Source: Antrodiella citrinella
Taxonomy: Eukaryota > Basidiomycota > Agaricomycetes > Polyporales > Steccherinaceae
Assembly (NCBI GenBank): GCA_004802725.1
Contig: SGPM01000039.1
Span: 1 to 64,000 of the forward strand
Length of the DNA: 64,000 bases
Direction: 5' to 3'
Of the stretch, positions 42,643-54,100 are shown piece after piece; position 1 is the first letter of the stretch, and every line of letters starts with the position of its first letter. A program made the position numbers and the translations under genes. Under the pieces are notes generated by a model, which ran no database searches, had not been told where the DNA came from, and was given only the letters and a program-made list of their open reading frames with translations.

Positions 42643-44201
42643 ATGTCTTCAGAACTATCGCATCCGGTGGTTTTCACCACATCAACTCCATACCCACTAC
42701 CGTCCCAAAAGTTCATGATACCAGCATCATGGAAACGATATCAATTGTCGCAGCTAGTCAACAAGTCGCTCTCACTGCCTCAACCGGTCCCATTCGAGTT
42801 CCTTGTCCGGGGGGAGATACTACGGACGACGTTGGGAGAATGGTGTGAGGAGAAGGGCGTCGGAGAGGTGCGTGGCAGGATGTGGCTTCCGTCCGAGGTG
42901 ATGGTTAACTCATGTCCAGGATGATTAATTGTGCAGGAGGAAACACTCGAGATCGAGTACTTCGAGTCTGTCATGCCGCCGCAGAAGATGTCGTCCATCC
43001 CACACGAAGAGTGGGTTTCAGCGGTGTACTGTCAAATACCAGGGTGAGCGCATCTTCTGTTGTGTGTGACATGTTCCTTTCATTTATCGTCTATCAGGCA
43101 TTTCATGACGGCAGCGTATGACGGGCAAATCCGCATCTTTGACTACTCGCAAGAGCTCTTGCAGACAATACCAATACACGACGCTGCGGCGACATCCGTG
43201 ACAATTGTTGGACAGGCATCATCTTCGCCCGGGGACGGCAGCTATCTGATTGCTAGCTCCTCGCACGACCTCACTGCGCGGATCACGAGAATCACTCTGA
43301 CGGAAGAAAATCAGACGAACACTCCGAGCGCGCAGACAATGGCTTCGCTGCACCTGCACACTGCTCCGGTGTCCTCGATCGCGTCGAGCGCCTCAGGATC
43401 GCATCTTCTGACGGCATCTTGGGACAACCTGATAGGTGTTTGGGATGTTATCATCCCCTCCGCCGACGAAGTTCCCGCGGAATCGGAGGGAAGTGAGCGG
43501 AAGAAGCGTCGCAAAGTGGCAGACGGCGGCGCCCCGAAGCCCAAACGCAAAGCACCTCTTGGTGTATTGAAAAGTCACACTGGAAAGGTGTCAAAAGCAG
43601 TGTTCAGTCAAACGGCAAGTGACCGGGCGTACAGTGTTGGGTTGGACTCCACAGTGAGAGCATGGGACGTTGAAAATGCAGTGTGCATTGACACCATTGT
43701 GAGTGAAAGACGAACAAAATCAGTCTTCTGTGCCACTTTTGGCGTGTTAAGCTGAACGTTGTCATTCTTCAGACTGCCTCGTCGAAACCGTTCGTGGACT
43801 TGGTCGTGTCCCACTCCGGGCACCACGTACTCGCCGCCTCCACCGATCGCACCGTTACCCAATACGACATCCGCGCGCCCTCGTCGAGTGCGAGACTCTC
43901 CACCGCCACGTTCACGCATCCATCCACGCCCTCGTGCATCGCCCTGCCCGCGGTGGGCAACCAACAGCAATTCGTGACCGGCGCTTACGACGGCACCGTG
44001 CGGTTGTGGGACCTGCGGAGCGCGCGATCGGCCGTGACGAGCTTCAAAGTGTGGGAGGGGCAGCCGCACGGGAGGAAGGTCCTGAGCGTGGACTGGTCCG
44101 CCGGTGGTGTCGTCGGCATCGGTGGCGAAGGAGGGGTCGAGGTGTGGAGGATCGGGAGCGATCAGGGCGGTGCTGGTGGTGTTTCTACGACAACTGCATG
44201 A
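42643..44201 (+). CDS. YTM1: Ribosome biogenesis WD-repeat protein YTM1/WDR12
   Basis: This is a component of the NOP7-ERB1-YTM1 (PeBoW) complex that matures the 60S ribosomal subunit in the nucleolus. The ATG at 42643 starts MSSELSHPVVFTTSTPYPLP. The NLE/ubiquitin-like N-terminal domain follows (PFEFLVRGEILRTTLGEWCE, then EEETLEIEYFESVMPPQ). The WD repeats read HFMTAAYDGQIRIFDYSQEL, HLLTASWDNLIGVWDV, GLDSTVRAWDVENAVCIDTI, DRTVTQYDIRAPSSS, FVTGAYDGTVRLWDLRSARS and KVLSVDWSAGGVVGIGGEGG. A basic linker (KKRRKVADGGAPKPKRK) sits between repeats, as in fungal homologues. Four exons are seen and the stop is at 44199-44201. The match in domain order and length (about 440 residues) is good. Confidence 0.92.
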
Positions 44202-44759
44202 ATAACCTGCGTGCGAGGCGGGGATGGAAGGTTCAAGCAGTGGGACGGAGCCGTGTGTATGTGCGGTGGTGCGAAGCGCCTGTTGTCTGTGACTTCCTCG
44301 AAGGATGGATGCTTTATCTCGGAGGATCGCCAGCCCCGCGTATTCTCTGTCGTCCAAAATTGCAATGCCGCAAACATATGTTAGGTTTCCGTATCCATTG
44401 ATTCACTTCTTTCTCTCGAGTGTGCTTCGTACCGGGGCGGTCACCGGAAAGCAGTGCAGGTCGACGACACATATGCCGATTCCCGATAGGACAATTATGA
44501 CGCACACGACTTTGAATTGAAAGCCTTGCCTGGCAAAACACCGACAAGTAAATTCGAATTCCATTCGACGAAGAGGGAGAAATGGTAGGGTCACCACGAA
44601 CGGATGAACAATGGATAGCTAGCTACATAGACATGAGAAAAGTAGTACATGATTTGATTTCTGGGAGATTTGGGCGAAACAGTCCAAAGACAGCGACGTT
44701 GAGGCTTGGGTAACAAACTCCGATTACAACAGACACCGAGAAGCGCTTCTCTCTCTCTA
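44202..44759. other. Convergent spacer between YTM1 and hexokinase
   Basis: About 560 bases holding both 3' untranslated regions. No gene or repeat is recognised. Confidence 0.5.
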
Positions 44760-47015
44760 TCACAGATTGGGGTACAGTCCCGCATCCTTGCGGATCTTCG
44801 TCATGGCTGTCCAACATGTCAAATCAGGTCGTGAGGTGGACAGGACGTTGGGCATACCTGCTACGATAGCACTGCCAATACCGCTACCATCCTCCGCATG
44901 GTGCGTAACCACGTTCCTACAGATGCAGTGTGAGCCGGCGGCAGAACAGCAAGGACCGCCTCATCTTACCGTCCTTTCTCGCCAAAAATATCCTGCAATC
45001 CTTCGTGTATCCTTTCCGCAAATCCGGGGTATTTCTGTTGGAACATTCGGAGAAATAAGCACCAGCAAGCGTATCGTTGACCAGAATATGACCCACATTA
45101 TACAATGATCCATCGGCACCAACAGAGCAGCCCTCCTCCAGGTATCCCATCTTGCTCACAATAGCCGCAATACCGCACGCGCTCAAACGCGCCGCACGTC
45201 GACCGACCAGTTTTGCTAGAGCCCGGAAGAATTGTCGTTCGGCTAGCGTCGTTTCCAGAGCGAAGAAATGCGTGAAAATGCCAATGATCATGAGCAACTC
45301 ATCCGTTGGATCACTATGCGCGCATACAGTCAGTCTCAAGTAGGATCTGAGGTCATAAACGGGGTTTACCTTTCCATTAGCGACAAGAAAGCAGTGTCAA
45401 AACTATATGGAATTTCGATCTTGTACGTGTTTTGACCCAGGAATACTGTACCCTCGTCGATCAACTGACAGATGACCAAACGGAGGATCTCTCCCAGGTA
45501 ACGACCTGAAATGAGTTTCTAGAGTAGCATTTAGTTAACTGGCTGTCCTTGAACGCGATACGCGAGCTCACCTCGAAAGCTTGTTCCCCGGGCTTATTTG
45601 ATGACTCGTCGATCATGATATCATACTTTGTCCGTGGTAGATGTTCATGCTCAAACGAATCGAATGCGCCCTAAGACGCGTCTTGAGTATAAGACAATGC
45701 AGGGATGGATAAATGCACTTACCCACTCACAGTTGATCGCGATTTGAGCATCTGGATCGATACCCAGATGCGCGATCTTTGGGATATCACCCACGCGCTC
45801 CATATATGCTGCGTTGCATCCAGTACCGAAGATGCAGGCAATCTTGGTAGCTGGATTCACGTAGTGTGATGCAATCAATGTTCCAGTTGTATCGCATGTC
45901 AATGCGACAATTTCAGCTGGAACGCCCTGAAGAAAAGGATCAGAGGTAGTCAAGTGCATGATGACATGAGCGCTTACATGTAAAGCAAGACTCTTTCTGA
46001 ACATTGTAACGACGTCACGACCTTCGGTGTTTGGCGCTCCGAAGCCTTTCGTCCAGCGGATGAGTTCACCGTGGTCGATTCGATCTTGTCTGTGCCAGAA
46101 AGAGGGTTGGTCAATTGTTGACACGCCAGGATTCGTGATACTCACGAGCAGGGGTAGGAAAACTGAGATCACAGCGTGAGTTCAGCTGAACAAGTGGATG
46201 TACAAGAGTGACGTACTGTGAACCCGAGAGGAAGGATCTTGCCCTTTGTTATCTCCCCGTTCTCGATATTGACGTCTATGAACACCTTCAGACATTCACC
46301 ACAGAAATCAAACAACTTCTGGCCGTCCTCTTGCTTCTGCTCCTCGGTCAGACGATACTTGGATTGTGTGATCTCGAACTTTCCACCGCCAGTGAGACGA
46401 ACGAGGCATACGCGGAGGTTGGTGCCACCTGTTGACGCATACATGTGAGCATCTCCGGAGCACAGGGGCCTCTGATCATCACGGCGTGACGACCGAGGCA
46501 TATGGCACACGATCTGAAAGTACTCACCCAGATCCACGGCAAGGTATTCACCGGTCTCCGTCGCGGTAGGCCAGCCAAAGACATATGTCGGAATCATCGG
46601 CTGATAGAGGGATCTTCCGATTTATAGAGCGAAACATGAACACCAAAGGTTGGACTCACCACGACCTGCGCCGGCTTCTGCAGCCCCGCCTCCAACGTAT
46701 CCTTGAACGCCTCCACGATCATACGCATCCGCTGTGGGGTAATGGTGAACCTGCAGACCGAACATGAGCCCTCCGCTGCACGATCGAGGCCAAGTCAGGA
46801 CAGGGACCCGGGGTACGCACATGGCTTCGAGCTTTCGGAGGTGGTCTGCCATCTTCCTGATGGGCAGATAGTCTGTCACTGAGTGCAGCGGCAAGCGAGA
46901 GAGACGTTCAGCGGACATACTTCTTGGTCGCGTGCGGCAAATCCTCCACCTCGCTCGTCCGGGTGTAGGCCAAGGTTGAGTGCACGGCCGGGGGTGTCCC
47001 GATCAGTGCGCTCAT
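44760..47015 (-). CDS. Hexokinase (glucokinase/hexokinase family)
   Basis: This phosphorylates glucose and other hexoses with ATP, the first step of glycolysis, in the cytosol. The ATG at 47013-47015 gives MSALIGTPPAVHSTLAYTRT. Motifs in order are MADHLRKLEAM, FTITPQRMRMIVEAF, PTYVFGWPTATETGEYLAVD, the ATP-binding DLGGTNLRVCLVRL, KILPLGFTFSYPCSQDRIDH (sugar-binding segment), LIRWTKGFGAPNTEGRDVV, EIVALTCDTTGTLIASHYVN, IFGTGCNAAYMERVGDIPK, NCEWGAFDSF and SNKPGEQAFEKLISGRYLGE. Near the end GSGIGSAIVAA joins across an intron to MTKIRKDAGLYPNL with a stop at 44760. About ten exons are present. It shares a divergent promoter with the mitochondrial ribosomal protein gene. Confidence 0.93.
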
Positions 47016-47340
47016 GCTGTCGTGACGAACAGCCATGGCTGGTGAATTATTCGATTATTCCTGCGACGCCTCCTGTCTTGACTCGGTCTAGTTTCACGTT
47101 CCGATGCTTGAAAGATAAAATGGGAGGATAAGGAATGCCGTAAGGGGCTCAGAGGATGGAGGAATCGATCCAGGGTTAACCGCCACACGGAGGAGTTTGT
47201 TACCTCAATACAATCACGGGATAGATCATGTGTTTACGTGATTACAACACACACTTACTTGTGTTCAAACTCAGATAACCACTCTACAACGCACCGGCGC
47301 TCTCAGCGTCTGTCTCTTCTTTCCACTTTGGTGACCAGCT
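47016..47340. promoter_or_regulatory. Divergent promoter of hexokinase and uL14m
   Basis: A compact 325-base spacer between two divergent start codons. No specific binding site is recognised with confidence. Confidence 0.4.
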
Positions 47341-47855
47341 ATGATCGGCCTCAAAGGGACTCTCAATGTAAGTCCTCCTCCTGACCGTCCTCCTCCATAC
47401 TCACCTCCCCCAGGTCATAGATAATTCGGGTGCCCTCCTCATCGAGTGCGTCAACGTACTCAAGCAAAAGGTCAACAACGGCTGGGGCGGTGTCGGCGAC
47501 GAGATTGTCTGCGTAGTGAAACGAGCACGCCCCGTCAACGCTGCATCCGCCACCTCAGGACTCAAGGTCCGACGCGGAGACGTGCGTCGTGCTGTCATTG
47601 TCCGCACAAAGAAGGTCGTGCGGAGACCGGACGGCCGCCTCATTCGTTTCGACGACAACGCGGCAGTGCTTTTGAACAACAAACGGGAGATGTTGGGCAC
47701 GCGGATAGGTGGCGTGGTCAGTGCAGACCTGCGGATGAAGGGCTGGGGAAAGATCCTCAGTTTAGCACCGAAGGTGAGTATCCATGCCGTTGTTGTCCGC
47801 TGGAGCAGCGACATGTCCGAGAACTCACAACGAACTTTTCGCATAGGTGGTATGA
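47341..47855 (+). CDS. MRPL38: Mitochondrial ribosomal protein uL14m
   Basis: This is a large-subunit protein of the mitochondrial ribosome. The ATG at 47341 gives MIGLKGTLN, then an intron, then [20 protein letters not shown]. The core continues [56 protein letters not shown] and [21 protein letters not shown] tiny last exon adds VV and stops at 47853-47855. The bacterial-type sequence (MIGLKxxLxVIDNSGA, [16 protein letters not shown]) separates it from cytosolic uL14. There is no long targeting presequence, as is usual for this protein. Length is about 130 residues in three exons. Confidence 0.92.
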
Positions 47856-47968
47856 CACGTCTACATTTCCGTCCTCATGCATAATACACTATACTCCGCG
47901 CACGCTTATTATCGTCCGGCAATCGTTCAGGAATACTTGCCATAGATCCGAATCGCTTTCCATTTCCT

Positions 47969-48620
47969 TCATTGTCTATCACGGCCCCGTATAGTGGCAG
48001 ACGGTACCATGGTGGAACTTGACGCGTAAAGGCTGAACACGGACGGAAGATACCGAAAGTCTCTCTGAGGTTTCTGAGCACCGAGCAACTTTCCGCTGAG
48101 ATCCCATCGCCGTATCTGAAAGCGAGTCTCTGGGAAGGGTGAAATGCTGTCATTAGATTGCCTCGGTCCCGATGTGCCTTTCGCGGAAAGTCCAACGCGC
48201 GTTTCTGACAGACATACCGAATCATGATCACCGTGAATTGTGAGTGGCTGGCCTGTTCAAATTCCATTGTGTCCCGCCCAATGTAAACCGTTTGACAGCC
48301 CCGTCGCAGAATCCTTCGCCCGACGGACTTGTTGTCGATATGTTTGCATTTGTTCCTCGTCCAACACGGTCGCCCAGAGCTCTATCTCCCAGGGCGCACA
48401 TGACCTCCAGACCACACGCGTGCGGCGACCAATGTGCGCTTTGGTGGCTCAATAACGTGGCTATCATCGATATCATGAATATGCGATATCGCGCCCTCAT
48501 GTTTTTGGGGACAAATGTACCACTGCAACGCAACACCTCGTGTTGTCCAGACTGCAGCTATGTTCAAATCCGTTGTACTAACAACAAGTTGTTCGGTCGC
48601 GCTGCAGATTGCACACACAC
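47969..48620 (-). CDS. Uncharacterised protein, probable minus-strand gene, partial model
   Basis: A chain of minus-strand segments looks coding. AAVWTTRGVALQWYICPQKH continues to DDSHVIEPPKRTLVAARVWS. Further on, LTIHGDHDS joins through an intron (donor GTATGTCTG, acceptor GACAG) to SPFPETRFQIRRWDLSGKLL, ending FSLYASSSTMVPSATIRGRD with a stop at 47969. The RRWDLSGKLLG segment resembles a beta-propeller strand, but repeats are not demonstrable. Intermediate joins and the start are unresolved. A 210-codon plus-strand frame covers the same bases but looks like low-complexity shadow sequence. Confidence 0.35.
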
Positions 48621-49327
48621 GGCGTGGGCCACATTCTGCAACAGGAACAAGGTTAGCAGCACATCACGTCCCTTGACCCTGTTAGTGGATGTCTGTGTGG
48701 CTGATGTCGACTTAGTGCCTGCCGCAAGAGCATCGCAAGGAATAAGCACACCTCCGACTCTCTCATCGCCATCCTGGGATTCGCAGACGGCTGCGACCGG
48801 CTCGTATGCTGATCATGCACCTCGTGTGTATTGGTTGTACTGCGAAGAGAGAAGGGCATCATCACGATCTGGATAAGCGCTACACCGAAGCTACCCTGGT
48901 GGGATTCTGGCGTCTCTCGCAAGAACGCCGTATGCATACGGCGGCTATTGCTGATTGTTCTTTTCACACCTGGTTCACACTGCTCACTGCACAGATCCCA
49001 AGGGACGTAAGTCGTCTCTAGCTGCCGGAGCTAACTAACTTCCACAACTGATCCCGTCTTTTAATGAACATTTCCCTAATTCGGATCAGGTTCTCGGTCC
49101 AATGGTGCCCTGAGTATGAGTTCTCCGGCGATTCTTGCTTCCCGCACGCCTTGTTCACCAGGGGGGCGGTACACCACTTCACATTTCAGTAGAGTACAAA
49201 TACCTTTGACATGTCTGCTTCAACCTTCAAGGTCCCGAACCGCTCTCCACACACCACATAGCCTGTACTACTACCTCCTACTACCACCACTCATACACTT
49301 CTACTTGACATCCTATACCGCTGCCGA
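48621..49327. other. No confident gene; promoter side of the TEA-domain gene
   Basis: Frames on both strands lack domains. The stretch before 49328 is rich in CTCCTA/CCACCA runs, as in fungal pyrimidine-rich promoters and leaders. Confidence 0.35.
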
Positions 49328-50999
49328 ATGGCTTCCACCTCTACCCAGAAGTCACTCACCGCGTCCGCTTTCCGTGCTACACCCCTTCCAAAGAATGGCG
49401 AGACTGGTGAAGCCGTTCAGACCATCGTCTCTGGTCGCAAGTGCTGGCGAATTATGAAGGGTAAAGATGAGGCCGTATGGCCACCTGCCCTGGAGGCTGC
49501 TCTCATCGAAGGTCAGTTGTGTTGTGGTGCAATACCCACGCGTCAAAGTGGTCTGACCGCGGTATCTAGGGCTCGAGAAGTACAAACCTACAGAATCAAG
49601 GTCTACAAGGTCTCTCGGTCGCTTCCCGATGCGGAACAAGTTTATATCGGACCACATCTTTGAGACGACAGGGAAGCGCAGGACACCAAAACAGGTCGGC
49701 AGCCGGATCCAGCAACTTAGGGATACCAATTCCGGAAAGCAGAGTCAGTTCATTGTCTTTTGCTCATATCGTTTATCCGAGCACCAACTGATTATTGGCC
49801 TTCTAGTTCTCAAAACATACTCTGATCGTCACTATGAGATGATGAGGCCTTCGAGGCCAGCTGTCCCCGAGCAAGAACCTCGGGCAGAGAGTCCAGAGTC
49901 GGTCAACTCGGATACCTACTCGTCTTCGCCGTCCCCTGCGCCCCAGACGAACCATGTTTACATTGAGGTGTTGCCTCCTCGGGGCGAGCACACATCGTAC
50001 ATGCTGTCCCCTTCCTACCTCTCTCGTTCCGCAGCCGCGGTTAACGCGGTTGATGACTTCCGCGTCTTGGGCCCTCGCTTGCTCCGCCACATTGACCCGA
50101 CTGTCACGTTCACGTCGCCGACGCCGGTTTCATGCTATTCCTCGTTCATCGTAATGAAGGACGGCCAGTTCGTGTGCTCGGAGCTGACATCCGTGGACGA
50201 GTGCCAGCCTATGGCATCAGGGTCTTCGACGTCAGCGTTTGTCTACCGCACGATGTTGGTTCCCAAGGTATGGGCTCAACTGTGCGACAGCGAAGGTGAG
50301 GCTTCACAATAAACCCTTTGCCTTTACGAAACCAATCTGACTATGTGTGATCTCGTGCAGAGCCTGAAGCGTACACTATTTCGCAAGAGATCGTCCTCGC
50401 AGTCGACGCGTCGTCGGTGCCTCCACACGCAAGCAGCAGCAACAGCACCATTTTGTCATCCATCACATATCATTTCATCAACGCGGCTGCCGCCTCCCGA
50501 GCACTGTCGCCGAATCCCTCTGTCGACGGGAGTGTCCACTCGGACACTCTGTCCTCCGCGATTCGCACTGTGAGTTCACTCGAACCGTCGCTCAATGGGA
50601 CCGTCTGCTCACGTTAGATGCAGCCCGACTTCCCTCCAGACTTTGACGACTACTTGATGCTCGCGCCGCCGCCCATGGACATGCTCCCTCCGCCGTCGGG
50701 TCCCCTTGACGAGCCCCTCTTGATTCCCGATCTTTTGAACTACGGCGATGAGGGCTACGCGAGCTTCCCCTCGAGTCCCTCCGAAGTGTCTGCGCTGTCG
50801 ACTTGGCCATGTTTTGAGGCGGAAGTGCAGTCGTCGTCGCAGCAGCTTGGGTGCGACACGTATTTCCCGTCAATAGCACCGTTCCCTACTGTCTCATGCT
50901 TTGATGAGAGTCCGGTTCTAGATCTTGTGAGTCTCTGCATGCGTTTTCTTGCCATCGCACTCGTGTCTGACTTTGTTCTTTCTTTCTCAGTATTTTTGA
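49328..50999 (+). CDS. TEA/ATTS-domain transcription factor
   Basis: This is a nuclear DNA-binding regulator of the TEAD/Scalloped, TEC1 and AbaA family, which controls morphogenesis and sporulation in fungi. The ATG at 49328 gives MASTSTQKSLTASAFRATPL. The TEA domain spans about residues 48-115 over two exons: DEAVWPPALEAALIEG, LEKYKPTESRSTRSLGRFPM, RNKFISDHIFETTGKRRTPK and QVGSRIQQLRDT. These keep the conserved W-P, the basic RN.FIS and the K-QVGSR-QQLR recognition helix. A Ser/Pro-rich linker follows, then HVYIEVLPPRGEHTSYMLSP and possible ligand-like strands (SYSSFIVMKDGQFVCSELTS). A very acidic/proline-rich tail (PPDFDDYLMLAPPPMDMLPP) could be an activation domain. The last intron and the stop (taken as 50997-50999) are uncertain; an alternative end lies downstream. 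Confidence 0.82.
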
Positions 51000-51735
51000 C
51001 CCGCCTAGCGTCCCTGCATCATATGTGTACTCTTGCATGATTGTTTCAAAACTCGAGTCGACCACACCCGACTTTCTTACTGTAGCGTTACGATGTAAAC
51101 TAGTATCCACCGCTCGATGCGGTTCTATAAGACACACCTCCGTAATATGTTTTTTTCTTTGCCATCACGAGTTGAGTACTGAGTGCTGTCACTGTTTCTG
51201 AATGAAAGCAGCGGACGAGCACGTCATCTGGATTGTGATGAGGGCGCCTCGGTGGACAGCTAGATATGAGAAGATATGCTTTGACCCAAAAGGAGATGGT
51301 TCCTTCGATCACACAGATTGATCTCGCGATCCAATCTCTCCGGAGAAGCATCGTGGCCAATTTAGGACAGATCCAATCGACGATTCACAGCACTCTTCTT
51401 ATGCGGCAACCCTCCGTGTAGCCTACGCCTCTCTAACATAACGTGTTTGCCTCCAGGCGAATGAAATAGTGAGTCAGTTGCACAGATGGGAGCTGATAGT
51501 ATGTTTTTGAACATGCGAAAATGATCATAGTCAGATAACATAGCCGTAAAGCCGGAAAATCCACCTGATAAGTAATAGTCATAGTAGTATTCAGTCACCC
51601 TGCAGCCGATGCCTAAACTACAGACTACTAGGTTGCGTGGTGGCTTAGCCTTCCTGGACATCCGGGTCGGACGTAGCCCTCGACCGACGTATCTCTTGAC
51701 CAATTGGATATGCCGAGGAGATCCGTAACGTCAAC
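51000..51735. other. No confident gene
   Basis: Only unsupported frames are seen. The true 3' end of the TEA-domain gene may extend a short way into this stretch. Confidence 0.4.
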
Positions 51736-51739
51736 ATTA

Positions 51740-53610
51740 TTACTGAACGAGAGTCTCAAGAGCTTCTAGACATTCCGCATCCCCACTCGCAAAGGAGCCG
51801 CTGTACCGTAGTGCGACCAGGTGACGCGCGGACGCCTGGCACAGTTCTAAATTGCATGCCATTTCCGTTTGCATTAGAAGACCGGGTCGCCGCACTGCGA
51901 ACCCCTTCAAAAGTGCGAAAGCAGAAAAAGAAAGCGGAGTGAGAGGGATGCGAGCCGTGTTTGGTCTAATTGCGCTCGAACAACTTCGGGGGGACGCTGC
52001 ACTCGTGTTCGACGCTTCCCCCGAGAGTTTCTCAGACTGCGAGCCCTCCTCGCCGATGATAGAGAACCCAGAAGCGCGATGCCGCCCGCTCAGCTCGTCC
52101 GAGAAGTACGATGCCGAGGGTCCTTGCAAACCGTGTAATCAGTGTCGCTCCCATATAAGGTTGCGAACGAGAGGGCGAAAGAAGGGATAGACGTATGCGG
52201 CAACTGCGAGTTAATTGCCACATAACACTACGTCCTGGGCATTTCTGTGAGAGACAAACTGCGTGGACCAGGAGAACCAAAGAGGAGTCTAGACGTACAG
52301 CCAAAATGGTTTTCTGTTCAATCAGATGTGTGATCTAGCTGGCGAGGATATCCCGGTATCTCACGGTGCTCGCAAGCGCCGAAGGGAGTCAAGTTCGCGG
52401 GAGTAAATGAAAGGATCGGCAGTCTTCCCAACCAGGTAGTCATCGCGAATGCAGTAACCCAGCGCTTGAGAATTCGAAGGGCAATATCGCGGTTTGCGAA
52501 GGTCCGCTGCTGTGTTTAGGTGACGATCATAGTGCAGTGAGGTCAAGGCTGAGCTTGGGACAGTGAGACATGAACTGACCATAAAAAACGTGTCGGCGTT
52601 ACTCGCACGTGGTAAGCCAACATGCTGCTCTGCTCGACGCGTCACTGCAACAGCCACTGAGAGCAGCTGCAAGTCAAGAGGGTGGTCAACAGCATCGCAA
52701 ATATGTAGTACGGTGCATACGATAGGTAAATGAACAGAAAACATACCGGCGCCTTGAGCGTCTTCTCCGACAATAAGTACGAGGGAATAAGAAGGCGAAG
52801 TCCGAGTCCTTCGCGAGATAAGTAGTCGTTGACAGTTCTCTCAGACATCTAAAAAAGAACCAGTAGCGCACCTCTCCACGGAACGGCGTCTGGGAGATGA
52901 AGATTATGAGAACATACACTAGCAATTTGTCAAAGATCACAATTTCTCTCACCTTGTCTTGCTATCCTTATCCTACGGTGCGACACCTCGCCGCTTAGAT
53001 GACGGAGGACTTGTGTTTAATGAAGAAAATGTTCCTCCTGGAATTTCTTCAACATCGAACACCAGCAGTGGTCGCAACGTGTTGCGATCGTATGGCTTGA
53101 GAACCAGCCTGTGGATGCTCCGACGTATATTCGGTACGTCGAAGAGCCGAGGTTTGGGTGCCAGTACGCATGCGCGTGATCGTCCTGACGGCCGCGGCAC
53201 GGTCCTTTGAGCTCGCTTTGTCAAAACAGAATTGAACGGGTGGGAATGCGCAGGACGGTGTGGGCCACCTAACAGGGTTGTAGTTCGGACCATCTGAAAG
53301 AACCATCACAAATCATCAGCAGGTTGTCAAGGGCCAACTCACCGTCATCATCCTAAGCTCCCAAACCAGTCGAAGGACTTGCGCATTCCCAAAACCATCC
53401 AGCCGTTCAAACTACTCAGGAAGAAAAAACAAGGCAGGTCGTTCAGCAAGCGAGAGACGAAATCGAGCCATTGGGACTTAGCCTCCCCTTGTTTGACTTG
53501 TGCGCCCACCGGCACGAACTTGTTATTCGGGTCCGGATAAAAGGTGCGCGAAATGCGGCCACCACCCGTTGATAGATAGAAAGAACAATTGCCCACCCCT
53601 TCTGCGTACC
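51740..53610 (-). CDS. Uncharacterised minus-strand coding region (one or two genes)
   Basis: Several minus-strand exons look real because they are bounded by good splice sites. One reads LSTGGGRISRTFYPDPNNKF and ends GMRKSFDWFGSLG at a GTGAGT donor (about 53345). MSERTVNDYLSREGLGLRLL to EKTLKAP ends at GTATGT. After a Leu-rich intron the frame continues LLSVAVAVTRRAEQHVGLPR, then via a second intron LHYDRHLNTAADLRKPRY to the SRELDSLRRLRAP segment near 52361. Farther down, FSIIGEEGSQSEKLSGEASN runs to AECLEALETLVQ with a stop at 51740. I recognise no family and cannot join all pieces. Confidence 0.35.
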
Positions 53611-54100
53611 ACACTCACACCATACCTACCTCGTGAACCTGTGGCGTCAAGAATCTCGCCGACGAGATGGCCGAAAATATCAGATGAGGGGTCGGGGTGG
53701 GCGCGCACACGGCGGCGGTGCCCGACGGTTAGTCGCGGTCCCGCTCAGGCGTTTACGAAACTCCGGAAATCTTGTACGACATTATCGTCGGGAGCGAAGC
53801 GAGCTAAGTCATTCGGGATCTGAATTTTGCTGGGCGAGACGTTCTCTAACGTCAGCCGTACGCTGGCGAGAAAAGAACAATCCCACCTGGGCGCACCGCG
53901 GTACGGGTGCAAAACTTGGGTGATTGAGCGCAATTTTGTCTCATGGGCAGCACGATGCAAGCAAAAAGACAAGCCCCAAGATCTCAGGCAAATTCAGAGA
54001 ATGCAGACATACGTGTGTGTCCCCCAGAATTTCGAGCTTGGCGGTCAAAGTACTACTACCGCCGCGAGGAAGAAATGAGGTCCGCTAGTATTCAAACCTG
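53611..54100. other. Possible minus-strand C-terminal exon
   Basis: The minus strand reads RLTLENVSPSKIQIPNDLAR followed by FAPDDNVVQDFRSFVNA and a stop at 53745. This has amino-acid composition like real protein, but no upstream exon is resolved. Confidence 0.25.

Noticed and set aside
48244..48876. 210-codon plus-strand open frame
   Set aside because: Composition is low-complexity and lacks conserved motifs; minus-strand segments with splice borders fit better, though neither is certain.
51852..52190. Plus-strand frame with GPCKPCNQCR, considered as a Zn2Cys6 DNA-binding motif
   Set aside because: Only three Cys and wrong spacing; the opposite strand has the better coding signal.
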